A stretch of DNA of 64,000 bases from Gammaproteobacteria bacterium (GTDB lineage Bacteria > Pseudomonadota > Gammaproteobacteria > Pseudomonadales > Azotimanducaceae), in NCBI GenBank assembly GCA_009840305.1, contig VXNY01000024.1:372001-436000 (forward strand), in the 5' to 3' direction. Below are positions 8,305 through 19,000 of the stretch, in pieces. The notes under the pieces are model-generated. The model did no database searches and had not been told where the DNA came from. It saw only the letters and a program-made list of their open reading frames with translations. Position 1 is the first letter of the stretch; the number at the start of each line of letters is the position of its first letter. The position numbers were made by a program, and so were the translations under genes.

Positions 8305-9819
8305 GTGAACCAACCTTCTCTCGTACTGCAACAGCGGCTTCAGACCAACCTTACGCCCGAACTGCGACAAGCTATTCGCATGATGCAATTGTCGGCCGCG
8401 CAACTAGAGCAAGAGATTCGCGCTGAGTGCGCCGTAAACCCATTCCTAGAGGTCGCAGATGACATTGATTCCGTTATAGAAGACATTAACGACGAACCTC
8501 AGGACGAGCAGTCTGAGCACGACTTAGAACACGATTACGAAGACGACCCTTACGAAGACGTTCAGCCACAAGCGACCACTCACGATCGCGAAGACGTTGC
8601 TACGGTGATCGATAACGACGCTTCTGCAGATTTATCGTCTTTAAAACTGAATGTTGAAACGGAATGGTCTGATCTTTATCTTGCTGATGGGAATGAAGCA
8701 AGCAGTGTAGATGGCCAAGCTCTTGCTAGCTATTCCACTTCCTTACAAGAACACTTGCAAGAACAGCTCAATCAATTTGGTATCGCTAAACAAGCTCATG
8801 GCATCGTTGGTTACCTGATCGATGCAGTCGGAGAAGATGGGTACATATTCAATTGGGAAGAACTGGTTTCCGAGAGCCAGGAAAGTCTGAATGTCTCCGT
8901 AGCACAGCTTGAAAGTGGCCTAAAAGTCTTGCAGTCAATGGCGCCCGCCGGTGTCGGCGCTCGTAGCGTTCAAGAGTGTCTTCTTCTACAACTTCAGGCT
9001 TTTCCAAAAGGCAAAGAGAGTCGTGACCTAGCGCTAACGATCGTAAGCAATCACTTCCATTGCTTAGCAAACCAAACTCATCAGCAGATACAGACAGTAT
9101 TACAAGTAGAAGAGAGCAAGATTGTTGATGCTATCGAATTGATACAGTCGTTACATCCTCGTCCTGGGGCAGCCTTCGCGAATGTTGATCCGTTGTACAT
9201 TGTGCCTGATGTGCTTGTAAGTAAGCAAGACGGAGAATGGACAGTAACTCTAAACGATAAAGTCTCTCCTACAGTGCGAATCAATCAAGAATACAAAACA
9301 TTAAATCGATCCTCACTATCGACCAAAGATCGCAGTTACTTCAGAGAATACCTCCATCGTGCTCAAGCACTAATTTATGGAATTAACCGAAGGAAAGAGA
9401 CTCTACTCAAAGTCGCTCTCATGATTGTTGAAGAACAGAAAGAGTTTTTCGAACGCGGAGAGCTCTTTATGCGCCCGATGGCTCAATCTGACTTAGCATC
9501 GATGGTTGGGGTTCATACCTCAACCATCTCTCGAATTACGACCGAAAAATATCTGTTGTGTGCTCGAGGAACTTTTGAGTTAAAGTACTTCTTTTCCAGT
9601 GCGCTCCGCGCCCATCGCGGAGACGACGTCTCCAGTACGACCATTAGAGCAATGATTCAACGATGGACAGACAACGAAGATCCGACTCACCCTCTTACCG
9701 ATACCGCCATCGCAGAAAGACTGAAAGACCGACAAATATCGATTGCTCGACGAACCGTAACCAAGTATCGCGAGTCTTTGCAAATTCCCGCTGTGCAACA
9801 TCGGCGAGTACGTATTTAA
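8305..9819 (+). CDS. rpoN: RNA polymerase sigma-54 factor
   Basis: 504 residues from a GTG. Region I has the Q/L-rich activator-interacting helices (LVLQQRLQTNLTPELRQAI, then MMQLSAAQLEQEI). Region II is the acidic stretch around residues 55-100 (repeated D/E). Region III holds the core-binding and helix-turn-helix parts, and the RpoN box ARRTVTKYRE lies near residues 480-490, where it reads the -24 element. Sigma-54 directs enhancer-dependent transcription, classically of nitrogen and surface genes. The lptB-rpoN-hpf-ptsN-rapZ-npr order is conserved in gammaproteobacteria and links it to the nitrogen PTS encoded next door. Confidence 0.97.
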   Translation: MNQPSLVLQQRLQTNLTPELRQAIRMMQLSAAQLEQEIRAECAVNPFLEVADDIDSVIEDINDEPQDEQSEHDLEHDYEDDPYEDVQPQATTHDREDVATVIDNDASADLSSLKLNVETEWSDLYLADGNEASSVDGQALASYSTSLQEHLQEQLNQFGIAKQAHGIVGYLIDAVGEDGYIFNWEELVSESQESLNVSVAQLESGLKVLQSMAPAGVGARSVQECLLLQLQAFPKGKESRDLALTIVSNHFHCLANQTHQQIQTVLQVEESKIVDAIELIQSLHPRPGAAFANVDPLYIVPDVLVSKQDGEWTVTLNDKVSPTVRINQEYKTLNRSSLSTKDRSYFREYLHRAQALIYGINRRKETLLKVALMIVEEQKEFFERGELFMRPMAQSDLASMVGVHTSTISRITTEKYLLCARGTFELKYFFSSALRAHRGDDVSSTTIRAMIQRWTDNEDPTHPLTDTAIAERLKDRQISIARRTVTKYRESLQIPAVQHRRVRI

Positions 9820-9929
9820 CCGGTGGTTACAATCGTTCTGAGAAAAACTCCATTAGACATCGAAAAATCTTGCTTAAGCCAAATCTGTACTGATATTGGT
9901 AATTTCTTTAGTAATACGGGAGCGACGAA

Positions 9930-10226
9930 GTGCAACTAAATATCACTGGGAATCACATTGAGGTCAATGCACACTTGCGTTCTTTCTTGAAACGCAAGCT
10001 CGGCAAAATAGAAAGGCATCACGACCGAATCACATCAGTGCATGTCGTGCTTTCCATCGATAAGATCACGCACCGAGCAGAAGCTACCGTGCATGCACTC
10101 GGAAATGAAATCTACGCAGACGCGTCGGCCAGTGATATGCAAACTGCGATAGATAGCCTCGTTGCGAAATTGGATCGCCAGATCATAAAACACAAAGAAA
10201 AACTAACAAAACATCGTGCGTCATAG
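9930..10226 (+). CDS. hpf: Ribosome hibernation promoting factor
   Basis: 98 residues from a GTG, the size of short-form HPF/YfiA. The fold-defining segments QLNITGNHIEVNAHLRSFL and the basic KRKLGKIERH are present, with later EATVHALGNEIYADASASDM and a lysine-rich tail. Short HPF binds the 30S subunit and, with RMF, promotes 100S dimers in stationary phase. It is 110 bp downstream of rpoN, the standard position. The gap may hold its own promoter, but I see no clear sigma-54 -24/-12 site there. Confidence 0.94.
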   Translation: MQLNITGNHIEVNAHLRSFLKRKLGKIERHHDRITSVHVVLSIDKITHRAEATVHALGNEIYADASASDMQTAIDSLVAKLDRQIIKHKEKLTKHRAS

Positions 10227-10253
10227 ATTCGGAGCTCCGTATACCGACACGTT

Positions 10254-10718
10254 GTGATCTGTTTTGAATCGATATTTACTCCGTTAACGGTACAGTTCGT
10301 ACACGATTGTCACTCAAGGAAATCTGCGTTGCAGCATGCGGCGCAAATAATTCATCAAGAAAGAAAGTCGATCGATCCGCGCGAACTTTTGGGAAAGTTG
10401 ACTGAACGTGAAGAACTTGGGTGCACTGTCATTGACGACACGAAGGTGGCACTACCTCATTGCCGTTTTGATGAATGTTTAACACCGATTGGTGCTATAC
10501 TTCGATTTGTACCGGAGGTCTCTTTTGGGAACGCCGGTGCCGTTGCCTTAGCCTTTGCACTCGTAGTACCTCCAGAGACCGATGAGACGCACCTTCAAAT
10601 CCTAAAGACTATAGCGGTGGTATGCACCAACCCTGATCAGCTAAGCCAACTGCTGGAAGTCAGGGGACCGTTAAATTTGCGAGCTACATTTCTGCGCTAT
10701 GCCAGGCAAATGGATTGA
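10254..10718 (+). CDS. ptsN: Nitrogen PTS enzyme IIA
   Basis: 154 residues from a GTG. This EIIA-Ntr type protein accepts phosphate from Npr on a histidine, seen in VALPHCRFDE (His about 69, with the usual ALPH context). It has no transport partner; in other bacteria it regulates potassium uptake and metabolism by binding. The usual GIAIPH version here reads VALPHC, a mild change. It overlaps the rapZ frame and sits in the rpoN-hpf-ptsN-rapZ-npr block. Its phosphodonor chain, PtsP, is at 53.7 kb in this window. Confidence 0.94.
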   Translation: MICFESIFTPLTVQFVHDCHSRKSALQHAAQIIHQERKSIDPRELLGKLTEREELGCTVIDDTKVALPHCRFDECLTPIGAILRFVPEVSFGNAGAVALAFALVVPPETDETHLQILKTIAVVCTNPDQLSQLLEVRGPLNLRATFLRYARQMD

Positions 10719-10719
10719 C

Positions 10720-11577
10720 GTGAAGCTCTACGTAATCACCGGCAGATCCGGCTCTGGAAAGAGTACTGTGTTGCATGCCTTAGAAGACGGTGGGTTCAAG
10801 TCCATCGATAACTTTCCAGTTCCACTGATTGTGCAACTAGTTGAGGACTGTGTTTCAAGGGATAGTCAAGCCAACATTGCAGTTTCTGTAGATGCTCGAA
10901 GTCCGACTTCAGATCTAACTCAATTGCCAAAAATATTGAATGATATATCTTCAGAGCATTTTCGACCACGTTTAGTCTTCCTCGATGCTACTAGCGCGGT
11001 TTTGGTAAAACGCTTTGACGAAACAAGACGTCGACATCCTCTTGAGCGTGTAGGCGTAGATCTCAGACAAGCCATTGAAAGCGAGAGTAAGGTGTTAGCA
11101 CATCTAGCGGAAGTTGCTGATCTGCAAATTGACACGACCGAACTCACGATGCACGATCTTGTCAATGTCACCAAAGAACGGTTAATCGAGTCGAGTAATC
11201 AACAATTATCACTGTTGTTTCGATCATTCGCTTATCGCAAAGGCGTGCCCGTTGATGCAGACTTTGTGTTCGATCTTCGATGCCTGCCGAATCCACATTG
11301 GGTTTCCGAATTACGTGCCCTGAGCGGGCGTGACCGTAGCGTCCAAGAATTTTTTGAAGAACACGATACAGTCGAACAGTTGTATCAACAAATTGTTGAT
11401 TTGTTAGCTAGTTGGTTACCCCTTTTTGAACAACAAAATACTGCGTACCTCACTGTCGCTCTCGGATGTACCGGAGGTCGACATCGCTCCGTGTACATGG
11501 CCGAACGACTAGCTGAAACCTTCAAATCAACTTACCCGCATGTGCTCATCCGACATCGCGACTATGGTAACAGCTAA
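10720..11577 (+). CDS. rapZ: RNase adapter protein RapZ
   Basis: RapZ controls glucosamine-6-phosphate synthase levels by guiding RNase E to small RNAs in enterobacteria. Walker A GRSGSGKST is at residues 8-16; the C-terminal domain has GCTGGRHRSVYMAERLAE, the conserved RNA- and ligand-binding motif. I prefer the GTG at 10720, two bases after the ptsN stop, because it gives the family N-terminus (M)KLYVITGRSGSGKS; an ATG at 10699 would extend it by seven residues into ptsN. Resulting length is 285 residues, as in E. coli (284). I saw no GlmY/GlmZ-like RNA in the window. Confidence 0.95.
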   Translation: MKLYVITGRSGSGKSTVLHALEDGGFKSIDNFPVPLIVQLVEDCVSRDSQANIAVSVDARSPTSDLTQLPKILNDISSEHFRPRLVFLDATSAVLVKRFDETRRRHPLERVGVDLRQAIESESKVLAHLAEVADLQIDTTELTMHDLVNVTKERLIESSNQQLSLLFRSFAYRKGVPVDADFVFDLRCLPNPHWVSELRALSGRDRSVQEFFEEHDTVEQLYQQIVDLLASWLPLFEQQNTAYLTVALGCTGGRHRSVYMAERLAETFKSTYPHVLIRHRDYGNS

Positions 11578-11582
11578 CGCAA

Positions 11583-11852
11583 ATGCTTGGCCGAGTCAAA
11601 ATCGTTAATAAGCTTGGAATGCACGCGCGCGCGTCCGCTAAATTTGTCCAAGTTGCGAAGAGCTTTCCCTGTTCAGTCGAACTTGGATACTTGGAAGACC
11701 AACTCGTCAACGGTAAGAGCATGATGCAAATCATGACACTCGCGGCTACTCAAGGTAGCGAACTGATCTTGAAGACCGACGGTGAAGAGGCTACCGCGGC
11801 GTACGACACAATTGAACAACTCATTGCTGATCGTTTTGGCGAAGCAGAATGA
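11583..11852 (+). CDS. ptsO: Phosphocarrier protein NPr (HPr-like)
   Basis: 89 residues. The phosphorylated histidine is in LGMHARAS (His about 14), and the second conserved site is in VNGKSMMQIMTLAATQGSEL. Together with PtsP (EI-Ntr) and PtsN it forms the nitrogen phosphotransferase chain. It ends the block that begins at yrbG; rapZ ends 5 bp upstream. In E. coli yrbL follows npr; here the yrbL-like gene lies at 27 kb instead and a 384 bp gap follows. Confidence 0.95.
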   Translation: MLGRVKIVNKLGMHARASAKFVQVAKSFPCSVELGYLEDQLVNGKSMMQIMTLAATQGSELILKTDGEEATAAYDTIEQLIADRFGEAE

Positions 11853-12236
11853 GCAACCATCTGTGTGAAATTTACACTTTGTAAGACTAACTGAATTCTC
11901 TCAGTGACGCTTGGGCTTAGTTGGTTTACTGATACTCAGATGATCTCTTTTTAAAGTTTTGGTCAAAATGCAGTATGAAACCATACAAAAGAACAAAACA
12001 TTGAGTCTCATTGAACCACGCTAACGATTGCCGCGTAAAGTTGGGGTGTAAGTGCTTTGGCTAAATACATGTGTAAAATAACAGTATTGATTTTTGGATT
12101 CGGGAATCCGGTTCTTGCCAGGCGTTCAGTTTGGTCTCTTCTTTAATCCATCAATGAGTATCTTCGCGCTGAGCACCCGATGTGAGTAATTTCGTAAAGT
12201 TGCATAATCGTAACCTTCAAACACTCGATTGACACC
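11853..12236. other. Intergenic region after npr (384 bp), no gene supported
   Basis: No convincing coding region on either strand. A short imperfect hairpin just after npr (around 11862-11880, GTGTGA/TTACAC-type arms) is followed by only three T, so it is a weak terminator candidate. A 5 bp stem with a four-base loop lies at 12096-12109 (GGATT CGGG AATCC). A 36-codon minus-strand frame ends near 12130 but has no good start. The promoter of the following DsbA-like gene should lie here; I cannot pick it with confidence. Confidence 0.4.
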
Positions 12237-12923
12237 ATGAAAGCACTAATTTTCAAGAGAGCAAGTTTAGCGTGTATGATCTTGTGGATAGTTCAAGCAG
12301 GAACTACCACGGAAGAATACGAAGCGGGAATCGACTACAAAGTCCTTGAGAACAACGAAGATACGGATGCGTACGATCGTACTTCTGAAGCGTCCGACAA
12401 AATTTCTGTGATTGAGTACTTCTCTTATGGTTGCCTTGCGTGCAAGAAGTTTGAAGTTCAAATCTCAAACTGGTTGGAAAACAAAGAAGAAGATGTCGAA
12501 TTTAGACGCGAAGCGGTTGTGTTTCAGGAAAGTTGGGCAATGCTCGCGAAGGCCTACTATACTGCGGTTAAGCTTGATGTACTTGACTCTGTTCACGCAC
12601 CAATGTTTAAAGCAGTACACGAAGAAAAACGAGCGATGCACGAACCGAAAAACATCGAGCAACTATTTAAAGAAGACGCACAGATTGATCCTAAAGTGTT
12701 CCGAGAGACCTTTCATGAAGATGAAACAATTGTGGATCAAATTCTGAAAATTCACGAAAAGATTCAATCATTGAGAATAAAGAACACACCGACCGTGGTT
12801 GTGGATGGAAAGTATCTCGTGAATATAGGCACAGCTCAGTCACGCAAACGGATTTTTCTTATTGTTGACTTTCTCACCAACAAAGTCCGTGCTGAACGCC
12901 AAAGCGTCAGCGTGAATGAATAG
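12237..12923 (+). CDS. DsbA-like periplasmic thiol:disulfide protein with CLAC active site
   Basis: 228 residues with a hydrophobic N-terminus (LACMILWIVQAG, residues about 11-22) that probably acts as a signal peptide or anchor. The thioredoxin-fold active site is EYFSYGCLACKKFE (Cys 66 and 69), and the cis-proline loop is NTPTVVVDGKY at about 183-193; the helical insert between them is DsbA-like. E. coli DsbA has CPHC, so CLAC predicts changed redox potential or partner. DsbA oxidises folding periplasmic proteins. The gene stands alone between gaps of 384 and 253 bp and is lysine/glutamate-rich. No DsbB-type partner is seen in the window. Fold assignment is firm, exact role is not. Confidence 0.82.
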   Translation: MKALIFKRASLACMILWIVQAGTTTEEYEAGIDYKVLENNEDTDAYDRTSEASDKISVIEYFSYGCLACKKFEVQISNWLENKEEDVEFRREAVVFQESWAMLAKAYYTAVKLDVLDSVHAPMFKAVHEEKRAMHEPKNIEQLFKEDAQIDPKVFRETFHEDETIVDQILKIHEKIQSLRIKNTPTVVVDGKYLVNIGTAQSRKRIFLIVDFLTNKVRAERQSVSVNE

Positions 12924-13176
12924 AACCTACCAAGTAATCCCTGTCCAATAGGACTCAAAAAAACTGGTGTGAATGGAGTGCTGTACGGTCCTGCTCAAAT
13001 GAGTATGTGGTAAGTCACTCTGTAGTGAATAGCGTTCTGTCCTAGCGCGCAGACTCAGACACGACACTGGTGATGCTTCGCGGCGAGTAATCAGTACGTT
13101 CTAATCTATTGGTCCAACGACGCCATTAGCTTCAAATGTGTCTGCGAGTGGATAACGCTACGGGAAGCTACAAACT

Positions 13177-14553
13177 TTACAGCGCAGCAACGGTCATGTT
13201 GGATATAAGAATAGAACCTGTACGAATATTACGACGCGTTTCCACATCGTCTCCAAATGCAACCATATTCTTATACATGTCGTCGAGTTTCGCTGCGATT
13301 GTAAGCTCGTCAACCGCATGGGCGTATTCGCCATTTTCCACCCAATAGCCAGACGCACCTCGGGAGTAATCTCCTGTCAAAATGTTCACTCCTTGACCCA
13401 TGAGCGAAGTAACAACGAGACCTCGGTCCATTTGCTTTAGTACATCTTTTAGAGGAAGAGTCAGCGCTTCTACTGTCAAATTACACACGCCAGAGGCATT
13501 TCCTGTGGACTGCATTCCCAACTTTCGACCCGAATAACTACTGAGCAGGTAATTCTTCGCCATACCACGTTCAACGATGTATTTTTCTGAGGTCGCCACG
13601 CCTTCGGAATCGTATGCACGACTCCCCATTGCACCGGGAATAAAAGGATATTCCTTAAGAGAAACTTCCGGAGAAGTCACTTGTTCCTCTAAAGCATTGA
13701 GTAAATACGTTGATCGCAAATATTGAGGTCTACCAGATAGCGCGTTGAGGAGGTGTAGAATGAGTCCCATCGCGACGGTCTGGTCGAAAAGCACAGGATA
13801 TTCTCCTGTCGGAATAGGTCGCGGATCCAACTTTCGAATCGCATGTTCTGCCGCTTTGGTCCCTACGAGCTCGGGTGTATCCAGTTCACTACGTTGCCGA
13901 GCCATCGTGAACCATGCTGCGCGTTGCATCCCATTACTGCTTTTCGCGATCACATCGGTATACAGACTCGAATTAGAACTGCGATACGCGTGCAAAAAAC
14001 CGAGACTATTACCATAAGCGACACAATTCGATGAAACACTCGCACGTGCTCCATCGGATCGATATATTTTCTCATCAAAATCTAGAGCTATCGATTCCGC
14101 TGTTTGGGCGGCATCTTTTAGCTGTTCTACATCCATTGGATCACAGCGATACAAATCTAAGTCGGGAAAGTTAACGGCTAACAAATCGGGATCTGCCAGA
14201 CCACTAAAAGAGTCCTCCTCTGTGTGTTCTGCTATCGCAAGCGCTGCGTCTACTGCTTCTTGAATTGAATCTTCTCGCGTGTCAGTAGTACTGGCGTTAC
14301 CCCGACGATTTCCACGATATACGGTAATGTCAAACCCACGATCACGACTGAATTCGACGGTGTCGATGTCACCTTCACGCATCTTAACGTCAAGTCCTAT
14401 ATCGTCTCCGGCGGTAACTTCAGCGGCAGTTGCACCTCCCGATTTAGCTACATCCAGGATTCGACTCACAAACTCTGATAATTTCGCTTCGTCTTCCGGT
14501 GAATGTACTCCCTGTGAAGTGTTTGCGTTTACATCAACCAACGTTGTGGTCAT
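13177..14553 (-). CDS. pmbA: TldE/PmbA metalloprotease subunit
   Basis: 458 residues. PmbA (TldE) is the non-catalytic partner in the TldD/TldE heterodimeric zinc protease, which matures microcin-type peptides and cleaves unfolded peptides. Family features include [21 protein letters not shown] near the N-terminus, [20 protein letters not shown] in the middle and [15 protein letters not shown] near the C-terminus. The HExxxH motif of TldD is absent, as expected. It overlaps tldD by four bases (ATGA), so the two subunits are translationally coupled, unlike E. coli where tldD and pmbA are far apart. No obvious peptide precursor gene is adjacent. Confidence 0.95.
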   Translation of the reverse strand: MTTTLVDVNANTSQGVHSPEDEAKLSEFVSRILDVAKSGGATAAEVTAGDDIGLDVKMREGDIDTVEFSRDRGFDITVYRGNRRGNASTTDTREDSIQEAVDAALAIAEHTEEDSFSGLADPDLLAVNFPDLDLYRCDPMDVEQLKDAAQTAESIALDFDEKIYRSDGARASVSSNCVAYGNSLGFLHAYRSSNSSLYTDVIAKSSNGMQRAAWFTMARQRSELDTPELVGTKAAEHAIRKLDPRPIPTGEYPVLFDQTVAMGLILHLLNALSGRPQYLRSTYLLNALEEQVTSPEVSLKEYPFIPGAMGSRAYDSEGVATSEKYIVERGMAKNYLLSSYSGRKLGMQSTGNASGVCNLTVEALTLPLKDVLKQMDRGLVVTSLMGQGVNILTGDYSRGASGYWVENGEYAHAVDELTIAAKLDDMYKNMVAFGDDVETRRNIRTGSILISNMTVAAL

Positions 14554-15995
14554 GCTTGAGTTCCCCCAACGGTAATCTGATCGATCTTTAATGTGGGTTG
14601 TCCAACTCCTACCGGAACCCCTTGTCCTTCCTTACCACAGACTCCGACACCTAGATCCAATTCCAAGTCATTTCCAACCATCGAAACTCTGGTCATGATT
14701 TCCGGACCGTTACCGATCAGTGTTGCACCTTTAACAGGCACTGTGATCTTTCCGTTTTCAATTAGATAGGCTTCCGTCGCCGAAAACACGAATTGACCTG
14801 AAGTGATATCAACCTGTCCGCCACCAAAGGTTTTCGCAAAGACTCCTCTATCGACGCTCTTAACTATTTCTTCCGGATCACTTTCGCCAGCAAGCATAAA
14901 CGTGTTCGTCATGCGAGGCAATGGTTGATGGGCATAGGATTCTCGACGTCCGTTCCCGGTACTAGCTACACCCATAAGCTTAGCGTTCAGTTTGTCTTGC
15001 ATATACCCTTTTAATACTCCGTTTTCGATCAACACGGTCCTCTGACCGGGAGTTCCTTCGTCGTCAATGGTGAGCGAACCGCGACGGTTTGGGATCGTTG
15101 CATCGTCAACAATGGTGCACAACGGAGATGCGACGCGTTCTCCAATTCGGTTTGAAAATGTCGAAGTTCCTTTGCGATTGAAATCACCTTCTAATCCGTG
15201 GCCGACCGCTTCGTGTAACAACACTCCGGGCCAACCAGGTCCGAGAACTACGGGCATAGGTCCCGCTGGAGCATCTACAGCTTCAAGGTTTACCAGTGCT
15301 TGTCGGACTGCTTCCCGTGCAAATTTTTCTGCAGTTTCGTTCTCGTACAGCCACGACAAGTCATGCCGTCCACCGCCGCCACAATTACCATTTTCGCGCC
15401 TTCCGTTTTGTTCCACTACGACGGAGACGCCAAAACGTACGAGCGGACGTACATCGCCGTGGTCCGTACCATCACTTGAGTAAATATAGGTGGACTCATG
15501 GTTGGCGTTGATCGAAACCGATACTTCTTTAACGCGCGGATCCAATGATCTAGCAAATTTGTCGATTCGTGACAAGAGTTTGACTTTTTCGTCTTTTGAG
15601 ACCGAGACAATAGGATCTATACCCTGATAAAACTCCGGAAGTTTACGTTTCACCGGTAAGTTGGCACTCTGGGAACTCCCAACTCGAGCAATTGATCTTG
15701 CAGCACTTGACGTTTGCTCAAGTACGTCAAGTTGAATATCGTCGGCATACGCGAAACCACTCTTCTCACCGCTGATTGCTCTTGCTCCAATGCCTCGAGA
15801 TACCGAAAAACCGGCACTCTTCACGATTCCTTGCTCCAACGACCAAGATTCGTTTCGTCTACACTGGAAAAAGAGCTCGCCTCGATCAATTTCACGAGAC
15901 ATCATCCTAGACATCATTGTTTCCAGTTGCCGGTCTGATATGTCCCCTGTGGCCAGAAGGTCATGTTTCGCACTATTTGATACGGTCTCGGTCAT
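14550..15995 (-). CDS. tldD: TldD catalytic metalloprotease subunit
   Basis: 481 residues, the usual length. The zinc motif [11 protein letters not shown] lies at about residues 262-272, and conserved C-terminal blocks [38 protein letters not shown] and [10 protein letters not shown] are present. TldD with PmbA forms the protease. Its gene sits 24 bp after yhdP, preserving the E. coli yhdP-tldD order. Confidence 0.96.
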   Translation of the reverse strand: MTETVSNSAKHDLLATGDISDRQLETMMSRMMSREIDRGELFFQCRRNESWSLEQGIVKSAGFSVSRGIGARAISGEKSGFAYADDIQLDVLEQTSSAARSIARVGSSQSANLPVKRKLPEFYQGIDPIVSVSKDEKVKLLSRIDKFARSLDPRVKEVSVSINANHESTYIYSSDGTDHGDVRPLVRFGVSVVVEQNGRRENGNCGGGGRHDLSWLYENETAEKFAREAVRQALVNLEAVDAPAGPMPVVLGPGWPGVLLHEAVGHGLEGDFNRKGTSTFSNRIGERVASPLCTIVDDATIPNRRGSLTIDDEGTPGQRTVLIENGVLKGYMQDKLNAKLMGVASTGNGRRESYAHQPLPRMTNTFMLAGESDPEEIVKSVDRGVFAKTFGGGQVDITSGQFVFSATEAYLIENGKITVPVKGATLIGNGPEIMTRVSMVGNDLELDLGVGVCGKEGQGVPVGVGQPTLKIDQITVGGTQA

Positions 15996-16019
15996 TTCTT
16001 TACTCTCCTACAAGAATGG

Positions 16020-19000
16020 TCAATCTTCATTTGTCGTACTGTCCTCGGTGGGTGAATCTGATAAGTCATCATTGAAGACGCCGATGAGTTCTATTTCTGG
16101 GGTCTCGAAAGTCCCTTCCACTCTGTATTTTGCACTTGACATTCGGTTCAATTGAGATCTAAAAATTCTGCTGCCAATCAATGTTCCAAGAAACGCGGTC
16201 GGGTTACCCGTCATTAAGGCAACATACCACTTTAAATTTGTGGTAAAGGGTAATCTTACAACAACATCCATCGTCAAACTCTCGTCAGCTAAACTCGCAT
16301 TTCCTGTAAACATCAGTTCGGAACTTCGTCCTTTAATATGGATTGGTTCCTGAATCTTCACTATTGACTGGTCCAAGGTTACATCGAACAATATACGATC
16401 AAATTGAAAGCCCTTCGCAAACACAGCGGTGGGAACGAAGTCCATACGTTGTATGATGGAAGCAATATTGAACATGCTCAGAAGTCGGAGAATTCCTTGA
16501 CCAGCGTCAACCTCTAACAACGTTCCCTTATTCGCGTCGCCATGGATTCTTCCGCTCATTTTCAAGGTGTCGACATCAAACGGCGAACCGGGCCACATTA
16601 AGTCACTGTTGACGGTGAAGTTCTCACTTTCAACCTCTGCTTCGACGTCAAATTCCGGAAGAACTTGTAAGAGATTGTCCCCGGAGATGACGCCTTTAAA
16701 TCGAGTTTCGTTCTTTTCCGTGTCCCAAACTATTCCAATATCATCACGAGTGTCTAAGTTCACACCGCGGATGTCAGCAACGACATTCTGTAATTGAACT
16801 TGTTGATCTGAGGTATTCAGATCAAACGACCAAGTTCCAAAGCCTTCTGCCTCTCCATCCTCGGTAAACATGTACAAGTCCTGTATGGATACTTTGGTAG
16901 CCGGAAGTTGTAAGAAAATGGCTGGGTCCATGGGTGCTTCATCCGGCGAGTCAAAAGCACTAAGCCATAATCGCAGCTGTTCAATTGAAAGTTCCCAGTC
17001 GTTTCCTTGCTCTCGAGACAGTGATGCGCTACCTTCCTCCGCCGTTGCTGTCAATGCAGAACTGTCGCCTCCAAAAGTGCCGTCCAACACTAAATCATGT
17101 AGTTGAAACCTTCCTCGCACAAGCTTTCCAATACGAAGATCGTCGAACTCTACGTCCACACCAGCAGGTAGAGTAGTATCAGACATTTGATCGGTTGGAA
17201 ACACTAGCTCAGCCACGCTGCCGGCGATGAGCCAGTCTCTAGTTGATTCAGTCAACGGTGGTGGAGGGACACTAAGTCCGACACTACCACGCATTGGAGA
17301 GTGTTCGGTGCCTTCCGTCCGAATTCTCAGTTCGTCCATCGTAATATCCACCGTCATTGGATCGTCCAACGTAATTTGTACATGCATCGGACGACCGCTA
17401 TCGACTTCTTTTCGGAAAGGCTTAGGTAGCGTGAGCGCGACGCCAACCAAATCTGTGTGAACATCGACAATAGGAGGAGTATCACTATTGATAGGAAAAA
17501 CTACTTCGCCGGAAATATGAGGTGACCCGCTGGCAATTGAATGTAACCAGTCGCCAGTAAGACGGGAAATTGCATTAACCGAAGTATTTAGATCGAACTT
17601 CAACACTACTTCGGGAGAATGTGTATCACCATTTCGAGTTTTCAAATCTAAAGAGACCGGATCGTCTTGAAATCTCGCAGATAGTTGTGAACTAGAAAAA
17701 TTGTGAGGATATTGATAACCCACATTGCCGAACAAATCGTCTAGTTGCAAATTCGCAGTTCTGAGATCCAAGGATACATCCGCCAACACTAGATCGAGCT
17801 GTACATCCCACAGATTCTCCCGTTCTGGTTTAAGGGGAATTTTTAGAGCAGCCTTCAAGTCGATCGCCCCGGACCCATCGTACTCCAGAGGATCTAAAGG
17901 AAGCAGTTTCGTTAAGGGTGATTCTGCCAAATAGCTCTGCAACAATAAAAAGTTTGAATCAACCGTAAAGTCCAGTTCCAGTAATGGTTCTGCTAAGGGC
18001 AACAAAACCGTACCCTGCTCTATGTGGCTACCTTGTGTATACGCAGAAGTGACCTCGATCATCAATGCTTCATGCGTCAACCAGAAGCGACCGTAACCCT
18101 GAACAATTTCCGGCCAATCTTCAAGGAAAGCTACTTTCGCATCGTCAATGAACGCATGAATCTCTATAGTGTTGGTTCTTTGGTTGAATTCATCTGAACT
18201 ATGAACAAACTGTAGCCTAGCCTCGTTAAACTGAGCTTGATGAACCGCGTTCTCGATCCAAGTGAAAGCGTCTTCGGGTACCAAGGCACCTAAATAGGGT
18301 CGCAACTGTGATGCCGAGACACTTGGTGTTTCAAGTGCGAACTCCATCCTTTGTCGACCGCTCGGAAAATACTTGCTATATTCAATGTTGAAGTCAATCG
18401 CGACCACTTCCGAGTTTGGAATCCAGTGACCATAAAGTGTCGATCCCAAATAGTCTCGCTTCCACAAAATCAAGCTGGAAAAGTCAACCGTAGACAAGGA
18501 GAGTGGCGCAAACAAGAAACCTGCTTCATCGATGTCTATCTGTTGAGTCGTGGCTTCTGCGAGAGCTATCGGTCCACGTCCATTGAGAACAAAAGAATCC
18601 AAGGTCAATGCAGGTATGCCTTTGTGTTGCTGTATCCGGAGCTGATCTATTGTCGCGCCGTAGATAACACCGGAACTGTCCTGCACCCACTGTAAGGTAG
18701 ACAACATACCCGAAGGTTCGAGCCCACCGAGCAATTCTCGAACCGGGTGCCCTGATACACTAAAAATGTCCACAAAGGTGTAGATCGTCTCCGCAGAAAT
18801 ATCGTGACTCCAACCGTGGATATAGTTTGTATGGACACTTTGTCGTACAAAATGCTCCAGCTCATCGACCACTTCACTATTGTGATCCACCATCGACACA
18901 TCGATCCTTCCTGAAGTACCCAATTCTTCCAGACTAAAGCTCAAATCTAAGAACAGACCGGCGGGAGTACCGAGTGGATGCGTTGGTTGCAAGTCGATGT

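Noticed and set aside
12128-12238. 36-codon minus-strand frame ending near 12130
   Set aside because: Looks protein-like (GYDYATLRNYSHRV) but is too short, has only a GTG inside, and overlaps the DsbA-like start region.
15067-15483. 138-codon plus-strand frame antisense to tldD
   Set aside because: Shadow of a well-supported gene; composition follows the tldD codons and no family is recognised.
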